DNA of 64,000 nt from Rivihabitans pingtungensis (GCF_003201855.1 NZ_QJKI01000022.1:1-64000); one strand, 5' to 3'. Positions 44,311-55,971 are shown, numbered from the stretch's first letter. Numbers and translations: made by a program. Notes: a model not told the origin generated them from the sequence alone.

Positions 44311-44871
44311 GCTCGACGTCGCCATGTGTAGAAGTTCAGATTTAATTTGACAATCCGGTGCTGTCAGAACGGGAGAAACCATGCGGTGACGTCAGCGTGC
44401 CATGGCTACAGGGGACGGTATACGGCGGCAATGGCACCCGCAACCGCGTTTCTGATGACGACTTCACAAAGGTGAAGGGGCGCGAGAAATGCAGCTGAAA
44501 CCTGAGCATTCCAGTCATACAGCTCAAGCGCCCCGCGCACCGGAGGGAGCGCGGTTGTCGCCGCCTCGTAAGTGCTGATTCGAGGATGGCGAAAGGCGTT
44601 TTTAACTGCGACTTCTTGTGCAGTCGGGGGTGATTGTTGATGTCGGCGGCGCGTTTGAAGCCATTATCGTGTTGAGCTACCATGATGGAGCTAGCCACTG
44701 GGGATTGTGGGAAACCGCCCTCAGGGATATACGATGTAGTTTAGAAAAGCCCGCCTTTTTGGCGGGCTTTTCGCATTGTATCAAAGGGATACGTGCATGG
44801 CCTCGGTTTTTCGAACATGTCGACACCGTACAGCATCGGCAAAGCAGGGAAATACCGGTTCAAACTTGAAC
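44311..44871. other. Non-coding region between mazF and recD
   Basis: About 560 bp with lower GC than the surroundings and no credible gene. A strong terminator lies at 44744-44772. The segment 44340-44740 contains a few short open frames with no recognisable motifs, and it may be a degraded element associated with the toxin-antitoxin module; that is inference. Confidence 0.4.
44744..44772. terminator. Bidirectional rho-independent terminator downstream of recD
   Basis: Perfect 12-base arms (GAAAAGCCCGCC / GGCGGGCTTTTC) enclose five T residues, and runs of T flank the stem on both strands. It follows the minus-strand recD stop (about 100 bp) and can also end transcription from mazEF. Confidence 0.85.
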
Positions 44872-46839
44872 CTACAGGGTGTTTGAAAAAACACGACCAG
44901 TATAAAACCCCCTCAACCCCGCTACCCTCTCCCCCAACCCACTCTGCCGCCTCGTCTCCGTCCCCGCCGCCAGCGCCAGCATCCCTTCCCTTGCCTCCAG
45001 TAAAGTAAATTCCGCCTTGGCGCGGGTAATCGCCGTGTAGGCGAGTTCGCGGGTGAGCAGGGGGCTGGGGTGGTCGGGCAGGATCAGGGCGGCGTGGGTG
45101 AATTCCGAGCCTTGTGATTTGTGCACGGTCATGGCGAATACGGTGTCCACGTCGGGCAGCCGCAGCGGCGAGATCCAGCGCACGGCGCCGGCTTGGGCGA
45201 AGATCACCCGCAGTTGCTGGCGGGCGTCCAGCACGGTCAGGCCGACGTCGCCGTTCATCAGGCCCAGGGTGGGGTCGTTGCGGGTGAGCATCACCGGGCG
45301 GCCGGGATACCATTCGCGTTCGGGCTGGATCAGGCCGGCGGCGGCCAGCACCTGTTCGGCGCGGGTGTTCAGGCCGGCCACGCCCCAGGGGCCACGGCGC
45401 AGTGGGGTGAGCAGCTGAAAACCGGCAAACACCCGCAGGGCGTGTTGCGCCCAGGCGTCCCAATCGGCTGGGGCGGCGTCGGCGGCTGGGCGTTGGCGCA
45501 CGGCGTGCAGCATGGTTTGATAGCCGTTGCGCAAAAGTTGATCCAGCTGGGCGTCGTGTTCGCCGTGCAGGCGCAGAGCGCGGATGTCGGCGTAGCGGCC
45601 CCACAGCGCGCCCAGCTCGGCGCCCTGGCGCACGGCTTGCGCCAATTGGCCGATGCCGCTGCTGGCGTCAAAGCGGTGCGAGTGGCGCAGCATCACCGTG
45701 CAGTCGGCCAAGGGCGGCGCGGCCAGTTCGGGGCGGGCGGCGTAGGGGCCCAGATCCGCGCCGTCGGCGGCGGCGGCCAGCCAGTTCAGGGTGTCGGGGC
45801 GGTAGCCGCCAGCGTCGGCGTGGGCGCACAGCTGGCCCAGCACGGCGCCGGCTTCGACAGAGGCCAACTGGTCTTTGTCGCCCAGCAGAATCAGCCGGGC
45901 GTGTTCCGGCAGCGCATCCAGCAGCGCGGCCATCATTTCCAGATCAATCATCGAGGCTTCGTCCACCACCACCACGTCGGCGTGCAGCGGCGCTTCGCGG
46001 TGATGGCGAAAATGCCGGCTGTCCGGGCGGCTGCCCAGCAGGCGGTGCACGGTGCTGACGGTCAGCGGGATGTGCGTGAGCACCTCGTCCGGGGCCAGGC
46101 CCACCAAGCGCTGGCGGGCGGATTCCAGCGATTCGCTCAGCCGGGCGGCGGCCTTGCCGGTGGGCGCGGCCAGGCGCAGGCGCAACGGCGGCGCGCCAGC
46201 GGCGATGGCCTGGTGTTGCAGCAGCGCCAGCACGCGCACCACAGTGGTGGTTTTACCGGTGCCGGGGCCGCCGGTGATCAAGGTCAGCCGGCCGCGCAGC
46301 GCCAGCGCGCAGGCCAGGGTTTGCCAGTCGGGCTTGGCGCCGCTGGCGCGCAGCCAGTCGGGCAGCGTGGGTTGCGCGGCGGCGCTCAGTGGCGCGGCGC
46401 GGGCGCACAGCGCGGCAGCCACGTCTTGTTCGTATTGCCAATAGCGGCGCAGATACAGCCGCGCGCCGTCGCGCACCAGCGGCGAGGCGCGGCCGGCGTC
46501 GGCGTCCGCCTCGGCCAGCAAGGGCGTGGCGGCGGCTGGCCACGGCCACAGCGCGGGCGGCATGAGCGCATTCGCGGCGCGCGGAGCGCCTTCTGGCGGC
46601 AGGCCCAGCGCGTCTTCCAGCGAGGCGTGCTGGCCCAGCGCGCGCAAATCCAGGCAGGGATGACCGCGCCCCAGCTGGTGGCTGGCCAAGGCGCCGGCCA
46701 GCCACACGCGCGGGTCGGCGTCGGGGTCAAGCTCGGCCAAAAACGCGGCAAAGCGCACGTCCAGCGGCCGCAGCCAGCGGCGCGCCAGCCAGTCGTCGAG
46801 CAGGGGCTGGATGTCCAGCAGCGGGGCGGGGTGGGTCAT
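44872..46839 (-). CDS. recD: Exodeoxyribonuclease V subunit RecD (helicase)
   Basis: RecD is the fast 5'-to-3' helicase of RecBCD. This 655-residue protein shows a P-loop LITGGPGTGKTTTVVRVL (Walker A residues 190-197), DVVVVDEASMID as motif II, GDKDQLASVEAGAVL as motif III and the late motif VFAMTVHKSQGSEFTHAAL. The start ATG at 46839 is chosen because the frame upstream is not conserved and overlaps recB; the spacing to the recB stop is 40 bp. The gene is third in the recC-recB-recD operon. The C-terminal tail after residue 635 is unusually Phe/Thr-rich. Family assignment is secure. Confidence 0.95.
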   Translation of the reverse strand: MTHPAPLLDIQPLLDDWLARRWLRPLDVRFAAFLAELDPDADPRVWLAGALASHQLGRGHPCLDLRALGQHASLEDALGLPPEGAPRAANALMPPALWPWPAAATPLLAEADADAGRASPLVRDGARLYLRRYWQYEQDVAAALCARAAPLSAAAQPTLPDWLRASGAKPDWQTLACALALRGRLTLITGGPGTGKTTTVVRVLALLQHQAIAAGAPPLRLRLAAPTGKAAARLSESLESARQRLVGLAPDEVLTHIPLTVSTVHRLLGSRPDSRHFRHHREAPLHADVVVVDEASMIDLEMMAALLDALPEHARLILLGDKDQLASVEAGAVLGQLCAHADAGGYRPDTLNWLAAAADGADLGPYAARPELAAPPLADCTVMLRHSHRFDASSGIGQLAQAVRQGAELGALWGRYADIRALRLHGEHDAQLDQLLRNGYQTMLHAVRQRPAADAAPADWDAWAQHALRVFAGFQLLTPLRRGPWGVAGLNTRAEQVLAAAGLIQPEREWYPGRPVMLTRNDPTLGLMNGDVGLTVLDARQQLRVIFAQAGAVRWISPLRLPDVDTVFAMTVHKSQGSEFTHAALILPDHPSPLLTRELAYTAITRAKAEFTLLEAREGMLALAAGTETRRQSGLGERVAGLRGFYTGRVFSNTL

Positions 46840-46879
46840 GGCGCATCCTTGGCGGCAGGCGGGCAAATACGGCGGGGAC

Positions 46880-49800
46880 TCATGCGCGGCCCCCGGCAAA
46901 CAGCTGGTCCAGCGCGTCCATCTCGGCGGCGCTGGGGCAGGCATGCCACACGCCGTGGCCGTGGCCGTCCCAGCCGCGCAAAAACAGATACAGCGCGCCG
47001 CCCAGGTGGCGTTCGCACTGGTAGTCGGGCAGGCGTTCGCGCAGGTGGCGGTGCAGCGCCAGCAGATAAATCGCCGCTTGCAGGTCGTAGCGCGACTCGG
47101 CCAGCGGCGCGGCCAGCGCGGCCGGGGCGTAGTCGGCGCGCAGCGGGCCCAGCCAGTTGGTTTTGTAATCCACCACGTAATAGCGGCCGTCGTGACACAG
47201 CACCAGGTCGGCAAAGCCTTTGAGCATGCCGTTGAGCGTGTCGGCGGCCAGCGCCGGGCGCGGCAGGCCGGGCAGCAGCATGGCGCGGGTGTGGGCGTCC
47301 AGCGCCGGCAGCGGCAGCTGTTGGGCGGCAAACCAGAATTCCAGTTCGGCCTGATAGGCGCCCAGCCCGGCCAGGGTGGCCGGCGCGCCGGGCAGGCCCA
47401 GCGGGGTGTGCAGCCAGGCCAGCAGTTGTTCGGTCAGCGGGTCGATCAGTTGCGGCCATTGGCGCAGCGCGCAGCCGCGCGCCACGCGGTCGCGCAGCGC
47501 CGACGGGTTGGCGGCCACGGCGGCAAAGCCGGTGTGCGCCATCCATTCCAGCAGGCTGTGCACAAACACGCCGCTGGCGGCGCCGGGCGGCAGCGCATCC
47601 AGCAGCGCCGGCAGGCCGCCCACGGCGCTGGCCGGCTCGCGCTCGGCGTCGGCCTGGGCTTCCTGGGCCACGTCGTCATGGGCGGATTCAGCCAGCGGCG
47701 CGGCCTCGGCGTCCAGGCGCAGGGTCAGCCCGCTATAGCTGCTGATGCGCCAGGGCGCGGGCGGGCGCAGCCAGCAGGCGCGGGCGGCGGCCAGCGCCGG
47801 GGCGTCGGCGGGCGGCGGCAAGCGCGCCGGGGCCAGGCTGGGGTCAAGCTCAGCCCAGGCCAGCTCGCTGGCGGCGGCGTGTTCGGCGTCCAGCCAGTCG
47901 CGGCACAGTGCCGGCACCGCGGCATCGTCGATGGGCGCGCCGCCGTTGAGCAGGTGGCCCAGCGCGCTTTCGTGCAAGGTGTTGCTCTTGCCGCGCCCGC
48001 GCCTGAGCGGGGCGATGCCCAGCCACAGCGCGTGGCGGGCGCGGGTGACCGCCACATAAAACAGCCGCAGGTCTTCTTGCAGGCGCTCGCGGTCTTGCGC
48101 CAGGCGCTCGTCTTCGCGCTTGAACAGCGACAGCGCCGGCCGATAGGCGTCGCCGTCTTTTTGGTGATAGCGATAGGCCGGCAGCCGCGCGCCGTCCACC
48201 GGCCGGTAGCTGGCGGCAAACGGCAGCATGGCCAGCGGATATTCCAGGCCTTTGGATTTGTGGATGGTCACCACCCGCACCAGGCCGGCGTCGCTTTCCA
48301 GGCGGACAATGCGCTCGTCGCCGCCGCGATCGGGCCGGGCGATGCGCTCGGCCAGGCGGCGGATCAGCGCGTGTTCGCCGTCCAGCAGTTCGGCGTCGGC
48401 GTGCAAAAGCTCAGCCAGGTGCAAGAGGTTGGTCAGCGCGCGTTCGCCGCCGTCGCGCGCCAGGCAGCGCGCCGGCACATCAAAGCGGTGCAGCAGCTGG
48501 CGCAGCATGGGCAGCACGCCTTGCCGCCGCCAACAGGCGTTCAGCGCGACAAAGCGCTCGACTTCGGCGTCCCAGTCGCGCGCGCCGGCCTCGCTTTGCG
48601 CGTCCAGCCGGGCATAGGGCAGGTCCAGCGTGGCGGTGGCCAGCGCGGCGCGCACCCAGCGCTCTTGCGTGGGTTCGGCGCAGGCGCGCAGCCAGTGCAA
48701 GAGGTCGGCGGCTTCGCGGCTGGCAAACACCGAATCGCGGTCGGACAGATACACGCTCTGGATGCCGCGTCGAGTCAGCGCCGCGCGCACGCTTTTTGCC
48801 TCGCCGCCGTCGCGCACCAGGATGGCGATGTCGGCGGCGGTGAGCGCGCGCCAGCCGCCGTCGGCGTCGGCAAAGCCGGTGTCGCCGGCTTGCGCGCCAG
48901 CCAGCAGCGCGCACACCTGGGCGGCGCAGCGCTCGGCCATGCGCTCGCGGTAGCTGGCGGCGTTCAGCGGTTCGGCGTCCAGCCACACCTGCAAGGCCGC
49001 CAGCGGCGCGCCCTGGTGGTGCAGGGTTTCCCGCCGGCCGGCGGCGCGCACCGGCTGAAATGGCAATAGCGGCGCGCCCGCGTCGTCGGCAAAGGCAAAT
49101 GCGCCGCCAGGGCGGGCCTCGGCGCGGGCGAACATGGCGTTCACCCGCGCCACCATGGCCTCGGTGGAGCGGAAATTGGTGTCCAGGGTGACATGGCGGC
49201 CGTGGGCGGCGGCGCGGGCGGTGAGGTAGGTAAAAATATCGCCGCCGCGAAAGGCGTAAATCGCCTGTTTCGGGTCGCCAATCATCGCCAGCAGCGTGCC
49301 GGGGTGCGGCGCGGCCACCCGATACAGCGCATCGAGGATGCGGTACTGGCGCGGGTCGGTGTCCTGAAACTCATCCACCAGCGCCGCCGGAAACTGCTGG
49401 CGAATGGCCGCCGCCAGCCGGCCGCGCTGCTCGGGGTCGGGGTGGCTGGCGTCGGTCTGCAAGGCCTGGTCCAGGCGAATCAGCAGGTCGTCAAAATCCA
49501 TCACCGCTTCGCGGCGCTTGTGCGCGTCCAGCACGCGGCCCAGCCACTGGCTGGCGTGCGCCAGCACGCCATGGTGAAACGGCGTCAGCGCCGCCAGCTG
49601 GCTGTGCAGCGTCGCCAGCGCGCGCAGCGGCTCGCACAGCGGCGGGCCGTCGCCTTTCCAGATCTCCGCCAAGAAGTCTGGCGACAAGCGGCTCCAGTCC
49701 AGGCTGTCGTCCAGCTGCGCCAGATGCGGCTGGCTGGCCCAGGCGTCCAGCGCGTCCAGCAGTTTGGCCAGGGTGGCGGCGCGCAGGCGGTTGCCGTTAT

Positions 49801-50581
49801 ACGCCTTGGCCGCTTGCCAGTCGGCAAAGCGCGCGCGCAGTTCCGCCACCCGCTCAGGCCAGCCGGTTTTGAGCGCGGCGGCTTCTTGCAGGCTGTGCTG
49901 ACGCCCGTGCGCCAGCGCCAGCGGCCCGCGCCAGACGGCGGGCGGCGCGGGCAGTTCGCCCAGCAGTGGGCGCAGGGCGTCGGCCAGTTGGTCCGGGGTG
50001 GCCCAGTGCACGGCCACGGCGGCAAAGTCGGCGTCGGACAGCGGATAGACAAAGGTGCGCCAGTAGTCGCGCACGCTGTCGGCGTAGCGCGCGCCGTCGT
50101 CGCTGTCCAGGCTTTCGTCAAACAGATTGCCGCTGTACAGCGCGTGCTCGCGCAGCATGCGCAAACACCAGCTGTGGATGGTGGAAATCGCCGCGTCGTC
50201 CAGCAAATCGGCCGCCAGCGCCAGCCGCCGCGCCGCTTGTTCGCGGCCCATGCCGTCGGCTGCGTCCAACTCGCCCAGCAAACCCAGGCTGAAGGCGTCG
50301 GCTTCGGCGGCCGGGGCGTCGCGGCGCAGCCAGTCGGCCAGGCCGGTGAGCCGCTGACGGATGCGGTCGCGCAGCTCGCCGGCGGCGGCTTCGGTAAAGG
50401 TCATCACCAGAATCTGGCTGGGGCTCAGCGCCGGCAGCCGCGCGCCATCGTCGGGGCCGTGGCCCAGCGCCAGCCGCACATACAGCGCGGCCAGGGTATA
50501 GGTTTTGCCGGTGCCGGCGCTGGCCTCAATCAGCCAGCTGCCGGACAGCGGCAGGGTCAAGGGGTTCAGCGGCTGGCTCAT
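46880..50581 (-). CDS. recB: Exodeoxyribonuclease V subunit RecB (helicase-nuclease)
   Basis: This 1233-residue UvrD-like 3'-to-5' helicase is fused to a C-terminal nuclease. Walker A EASAGTGKT is at residues 19-27, motif II is ALVDEFQDTDPRQYRIL, and motif VI is LFYVAVTRARHALWLG. The nuclease motif GYxADLVL...YYVVDYKTNWLG near the end carries the Asp and Lys that bind magnesium. With RecC and RecD it processes double-strand ends for RecA. AAGGA lies 8 bases before the ATG at 50581, which overlaps the recC stop (ATGA). A second ATG nine bases earlier is poorer. Confidence 0.95.
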   Translation of the reverse strand: MSQPLNPLTLPLSGSWLIEASAGTGKTYTLAALYVRLALGHGPDDGARLPALSPSQILVMTFTEAAAGELRDRIRQRLTGLADWLRRDAPAAEADAFSLGLLGELDAADGMGREQAARRLALAADLLDDAAISTIHSWCLRMLREHALYSGNLFDESLDSDDGARYADSVRDYWRTFVYPLSDADFAAVAVHWATPDQLADALRPLLGELPAPPAVWRGPLALAHGRQHSLQEAAALKTGWPERVAELRARFADWQAAKAYNGNRLRAATLAKLLDALDAWASQPHLAQLDDSLDWSRLSPDFLAEIWKGDGPPLCEPLRALATLHSQLAALTPFHHGVLAHASQWLGRVLDAHKRREAVMDFDDLLIRLDQALQTDASHPDPEQRGRLAAAIRQQFPAALVDEFQDTDPRQYRILDALYRVAAPHPGTLLAMIGDPKQAIYAFRGGDIFTYLTARAAAHGRHVTLDTNFRSTEAMVARVNAMFARAEARPGGAFAFADDAGAPLLPFQPVRAAGRRETLHHQGAPLAALQVWLDAEPLNAASYRERMAERCAAQVCALLAGAQAGDTGFADADGGWRALTAADIAILVRDGGEAKSVRAALTRRGIQSVYLSDRDSVFASREAADLLHWLRACAEPTQERWVRAALATATLDLPYARLDAQSEAGARDWDAEVERFVALNACWRRQGVLPMLRQLLHRFDVPARCLARDGGERALTNLLHLAELLHADAELLDGEHALIRRLAERIARPDRGGDERIVRLESDAGLVRVVTIHKSKGLEYPLAMLPFAASYRPVDGARLPAYRYHQKDGDAYRPALSLFKREDERLAQDRERLQEDLRLFYVAVTRARHALWLGIAPLRRGRGKSNTLHESALGHLLNGGAPIDDAAVPALCRDWLDAEHAAASELAWAELDPSLAPARLPPPADAPALAAARACWLRPPAPWRISSYSGLTLRLDAEAAPLAESAHDDVAQEAQADAEREPASAVGGLPALLDALPPGAASGVFVHSLLEWMAHTGFAAVAANPSALRDRVARGCALRQWPQLIDPLTEQLLAWLHTPLGLPGAPATLAGLGAYQAELEFWFAAQQLPLPALDAHTRAMLLPGLPRPALAADTLNGMLKGFADLVLCHDGRYYVVDYKTNWLGPLRADYAPAALAAPLAESRYDLQAAIYLLALHRHLRERLPDYQCERHLGGALYLFLRGWDGHGHGVWHACPSAAEMDALDQLFAGGRA

Positions 50582-53500
50582 CACAAACATTCCTTGGGCG
50601 ACAGGGTGGCGTGCAGCAGGGGCAGATACAGGCGCTCGGCCCAGTCGCGGGCGCGCTCGCCGCCGGCCAGCAGCGCCGGCCAGTCGGGGTAGGCGCGGGC
50701 CAGATAGGGGTCGTCGTCCACTTCGCCGCGCAGATTCCAGCCGCCGATAAAGGTCTGGCTGGCGGCCTGCCAGGCGGCGGCTTCAACCTCGGCCGGCTCG
50801 TCGTCGGCGTGGCGCAATCGGTATTGCAGATAGGCCAGCGTGGTTTTGCAGGCCAGCGGCAGCGGCGCATCCAGCCCGGTGCGCCAGGCCTCGGCGACGC
50901 TGTCCAGCAGGCTTAGCGCCTGTTCTGCGGGCATGGCCGGCCAGCACAGCGGGCCATTGTCGCCGTCGTCGCTGGCCAGCAGGCAGGTGCGCAGCGGGGT
51001 GTGGTCGGCGTTCACTGCCAGGTGGGCCAGCCACGGCGCCAGCAGGCGCTCGGCGCGCCAGCCGCCGCTGTGGCGCAGCGGGTGCGGCAGGGCCAATAGC
51101 CGCAACAGGCCGGCCTCGCTGTCGTGCAGCTCGCGCACCCAGTCCTCCAGTTGCAGGCCGTGCGCCAGGCTCAGGCTGATTTCGCGCGCAGGCCGCGCCG
51201 GGCAGTGCGCGGCCTGCGCCTGCCAGGCTTGCCACACCGGGGTGACTTGCTCGGCCAGCGCGGCAAAGCGCGCCTCGGCGGCTTGCAGCGGCAGCACGCC
51301 TTCGCGTTGCCAGCGCGCCAGCTCGGCGGCGCACACCGCCTCGGCCGACAGGCCATCGCGCGCGCCGCGCCGCAGCGCGGCAAACAGCCGCTCGCGCAGC
51401 GCGTAGCCATCCAGGCCAGACAGCTCGAAGGGCTCGTGCTCCAGCAGGCTGTCGTCGGCGTTGGCAAAGTTCACCCGCAGCCGGCGCTGAAAAAAATGCG
51501 CGGTCGGCCGGCGCAGCAGCCGCGCCAGCTCGGTGACGCCCACCAGGGTGACGGCCGGCGCAGCGGGCGGCAGCGCCGTGGGGGCGGCATCGGCGCGGTC
51601 GTGGGCGGCGCGCCATTCGCTGGCGTAGGTGAACAGCCGGGGGTCTTCGCCGCTGAAATAGCGCGGGCTGAACGGTTGCAGCGGGTGTTCGCAGCTGAGC
51701 GCCGCCAGCAGGCGCTCGCCGCTGGCCTCGGGGTCGTCGGCCAGCCGCCAGCCGGCGGCCAGCGCGTCGCGCAGCTGACCAATCAGCATCGACGGCGGCA
51801 GCGGGCTGTTGTCGCGCACGCTGCGCCCCACCCAGCTGATATGCAGGCGTTCGCGCGCCGACAGCAGCGCTTCCAGCAGCAGATAGCGGTCGTCGTCGCG
51901 GCGGGCGCGGTCGCCGGGGCGCTGGCCATACGGGCGCGCCATCAGGTCAAAGTCGCTGGGCGGCTGGCGACGCGGATAATCGCCGTCGTTCATGCCCAAT
52001 AAACACACCACGCGAAACGGAATCGCCCGCATCGGCATCAGCGTGCAGATATTCACCGCGCCCGCCAAAAACTGCTGCGACGGCGCGGCTTCGTCCACCC
52101 CGGCCAGCCAGCCTTCGCGCGCCACCGCCAGCGGCAGCGCGGCGTGCAGCCCGGCGTCGGCGCAGGCGCTCAGCCAGTCTTCCAGCGCGCTGTCCAGCCG
52201 CAGCAGCATGCGCCGCTCGTGGTCGTCGTCCGGCAGCAAAAAATCCGCCATCAGCTGGCGCAGGCGCTCGCCCCATTGCGCAGGCGCGGCGGGCTCGGCC
52301 AGCACGCGCGACCAGCGGCGCAAGGCGTCCACCAGTTGCGCCAGCGGTCCCAGCGCGGCCACTTCCAGGCCGGCGGCCTCGTCGCAGGGCTGGATGCGGC
52401 CATCCCAGGCGTCGCCATCGCCCACCGCATAGCCCAACAGCAGCCGCTCCAGGCCAAACGCCCAGCTGTTTTGGTTCAGGCCGTCGGGCAGGTTCAGTTG
52501 GGCGCGCTGGTCGGCGTCCAGCCCCCAGCGCACGCCGGCCTGTTCCGCCCACTGGCGCAAGGCCGGCAGCTGGCTGGCTTGCAGGCCAAAGCGGCGCGCC
52601 AGCGCTGGCGCGTCCAGCAGGTCAAACACCTCGCTGACGGTAAAGCGCGCGTGCGGGCTGGCCAGCAGCGCATCCAGCGCGCGCAATAGCGGCGAGCTGT
52701 CGCGCGCGCGCCGGTCGGCCAGGGTGAACGGCAAATGGCGCGGGTCGCCGGGCGGAATGCGGCCAAACACCGCGCGCACATGCGGCGCGTAGGCGGCCAC
52801 ATCCGGCGTCATCACCACAATATCGCGCGGCGCCAGCGGCGCGCCGGCAGCCTGCGCCGCCTCGCAATAGGCCAGCAATTGGTCGTGCAGGATTTCCACT
52901 TCGCGCTGGCGACTGTGGGCAAGGTGAAAACACAGCGAGTCATCGTCCGCCGCCACCGGCTGGCGCGCCTCGGGCGAGGCCGGCGGCGGGGTAAGATCAA
53001 AAATACCGTGTTGCAGCTGGCCCAGCAGCCGGCTGGCGTCTGGCTCGGTGAATAAATCAATGCGCTGGCCCTGGCTGGCCAGTTGCGGCTGATAGCGCTC
53101 GGGCTGGTCGTATTGGTCCAGCAGCGCCAGAAAATCCCGGCCATGCCGGCCCCAGGCGGCCAGCAGCGGCTGGTTGTCGGCGTACAGGCTGTCGCGGCTG
53201 GGCAGCGCGCCAGCGCCGCGCCGCGCCAGGCGGCGGGCGATGGTTTTCGGGTCGTCCAGATCGCCCCAATAATGCTGGCAGGGGTTGTGCACCGCCAGAA
53301 TCACCTGGCAATGGCGGCCCAGCGCCGCCAGCGCGGCCAGCGCCTGCTGCGGCAGGGCGGAAATGCCAAACACCACCACCCGGCGCGGCAAGGCCGGCGG
53401 GCGGCTCGGGGCGGCGGCCAGCGCCTGCAAAAACTGCTGGTGAATCTGCGCGCGGCCGATGTCCTGATGGCCGTCGGCGGCAATATCGGCCAGCAGCGCG

Positions 53501-54060
53501 CGCCACAGCGCCGGCTGCCAGCGGTCGTCGTCCGTCAGCGCCCGCCACTGCCCGTCCGCCTGCGCCAGGCCATCGCGCCCGGCTTGCCAGTCAGCCAGCC
53601 AGTCGGCGCGGTACACCTGGTATTGGTCAAACAGTTCCGCCAGCTTGCCGGCCAGCTGAAACAGCTTGCGGCCGTCGTCGTCGCCGGCCAGAAACCCCCG
53701 CAGCACGGCAAACTCCGGCCCGGCGCTTAAGGCTGGCAACAGCCGCATCAAACGCCACACCAGGGTGCGCCGCTCCAGCGGCGAATCGGCCGGCACGGCA
53801 TCCGGCCCCAGCACATCGCGGTAAGCGCGCCACAAAAACTGCGACGGCAGCTGCATGCTCACCGCCGCGCTGACGCCATCGCCGCCGGCCAGCGCCAGCT
53901 TCAGCCACTGGCCCATGCCCTGGCTTTGCACCAGGATGATTTCGTTTTCCAGCGGCGCCAAGGGCTGGCGGCGCAGCCAGGCGGCCAGCACATCGCGCAG
54001 GTCTTCCAGCTGGTTGCCGTGCCAGATCATCAGACCGGGGTCGAGTTCGCCAGCGGCCAT
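50581..54060 (-). CDS. recC: Exodeoxyribonuclease V subunit RecC
   Basis: This 1159-residue RecC subunit has a helicase-like but inactive core that recognises Chi and holds RecB and RecD together. The N-terminus MIWHGNQLEDLRDVLAAWL and ILVQSQGMGQWLK are typical; the SF1-like motif region is LLGMNDGDYPR, and the C-terminal nuclease-fold half is degenerate. I chose the ATG at 54060 because AGAGGA lies 8 bases upstream. ATG at 54030 (Met-Ile-Trp) is an alternative, and the frame is open further upstream without family resemblance. It is the first gene of the operon. Confidence 0.93.
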   Translation of the reverse strand: MAAGELDPGLMIWHGNQLEDLRDVLAAWLRRQPLAPLENEIILVQSQGMGQWLKLALAGGDGVSAAVSMQLPSQFLWRAYRDVLGPDAVPADSPLERRTLVWRLMRLLPALSAGPEFAVLRGFLAGDDDGRKLFQLAGKLAELFDQYQVYRADWLADWQAGRDGLAQADGQWRALTDDDRWQPALWRALLADIAADGHQDIGRAQIHQQFLQALAAAPSRPPALPRRVVVFGISALPQQALAALAALGRHCQVILAVHNPCQHYWGDLDDPKTIARRLARRGAGALPSRDSLYADNQPLLAAWGRHGRDFLALLDQYDQPERYQPQLASQGQRIDLFTEPDASRLLGQLQHGIFDLTPPPASPEARQPVAADDDSLCFHLAHSRQREVEILHDQLLAYCEAAQAAGAPLAPRDIVVMTPDVAAYAPHVRAVFGRIPPGDPRHLPFTLADRRARDSSPLLRALDALLASPHARFTVSEVFDLLDAPALARRFGLQASQLPALRQWAEQAGVRWGLDADQRAQLNLPDGLNQNSWAFGLERLLLGYAVGDGDAWDGRIQPCDEAAGLEVAALGPLAQLVDALRRWSRVLAEPAAPAQWGERLRQLMADFLLPDDDHERRMLLRLDSALEDWLSACADAGLHAALPLAVAREGWLAGVDEAAPSQQFLAGAVNICTLMPMRAIPFRVVCLLGMNDGDYPRRQPPSDFDLMARPYGQRPGDRARRDDDRYLLLEALLSARERLHISWVGRSVRDNSPLPPSMLIGQLRDALAAGWRLADDPEASGERLLAALSCEHPLQPFSPRYFSGEDPRLFTYASEWRAAHDRADAAPTALPPAAPAVTLVGVTELARLLRRPTAHFFQRRLRVNFANADDSLLEHEPFELSGLDGYALRERLFAALRRGARDGLSAEAVCAAELARWQREGVLPLQAAEARFAALAEQVTPVWQAWQAQAAHCPARPAREISLSLAHGLQLEDWVRELHDSEAGLLRLLALPHPLRHSGGWRAERLLAPWLAHLAVNADHTPLRTCLLASDDGDNGPLCWPAMPAEQALSLLDSVAEAWRTGLDAPLPLACKTTLAYLQYRLRHADDEPAEVEAAAWQAASQTFIGGWNLRGEVDDDPYLARAYPDWPALLAGGERARDWAERLYLPLLHATLSPKECL

Positions 54061-54162
54061 GGCCTCATCCTCTGCAAGCAGGTGTAAAGCGCTTGATGAT
54101 AAACGCTTGTTGCCCGCTTCGGGTATCATCCCGCCATCCCACTCTACACCCCGAGGTTCGCC

Positions 54163-54501
54163 ATGTTGCTGCTGACGCGCTCTCTGGCGCTGGCTGGCGC
54201 GCTGCTGGCCGCTGTTGCCGCCGCCCAGACCATTGACGATGATTTGCTGGCCGCGCAGATGAATTACCAGCGCGCCACCCGCTTTGCTGAAAAAGCCCGG
54301 CAAGAGGCCGATCTGGCTCGCCAAAACCGGCAGAACGCCGAAGGCCAGCTGGTGACCGCCCAGCGCGCGCTGGATGCCGCGCAGGCCGAGCAGGCGCGCG
54401 CCGAGGCGGCTGAGCGCGATGCGGTCACCGATCTGGGCCTGGCTCGCCAGCGGCTGGACGCCACCTGGGGCGTCAAGCAGCAGCGCAGCGCCCAGCCCTG
54501 A
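54163..54501 (+). CDS. Small exported coiled-coil protein
   Basis: This 112-residue protein has a signal peptide (residues 1-21, LALAGALLAAVAAAQ; cleavage near Ala21), followed by a long helical coiled coil rich in Ala, Glu, Gln and Arg (about 30-105). It should be periplasmic, or part of a secreted or outer-membrane-associated complex. It has no other recognisable motif. It is divergent from recC and precedes argH; a small spacing suggests it is not part of that unit. The region contains an extended -10 for argH. Function unknown. Confidence 0.65.
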   Translation: MLLLTRSLALAGALLAAVAAAQTIDDDLLAAQMNYQRATRFAEKARQEADLARQNRQNAEGQLVTAQRALDAAQAEQARAEAAERDAVTDLGLARQRLDATWGVKQQRSAQP

Positions 54502-54511
54502 GCCGCGCGGC

Positions 54512-54520
54512 TGATATAAT
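54512..54520 (+). promoter_or_regulatory. Extended -10 promoter of argH
   Basis: TGA-TATAAT is a strong extended -10, 69 bp in front of the argH ATG. The transcript leader would carry a GC-rich stem (54540-54564; GTCGCC/GGCGAC). Confidence 0.6.
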
Positions 54521-54588
54521 CGCGTTTTTACCCCGATTTCGTCGCCTGCCGCAGGCCGGCGACGCCCATCTTTTCAGGACACTTCGCC

Positions 54589-55971
<1,383 letters not shown>

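Noticed and set aside
44342..44698. Small minus-strand frame between mazF and recD as a gene
   Set aside because: No ribosome binding site and no family resemblance; it lies in a low-GC region that may be a degraded element.
45121..47223. Long plus-strand open frame opposite recD and recB
   Set aside because: Antisense of conserved helicase motifs; low-complexity product.
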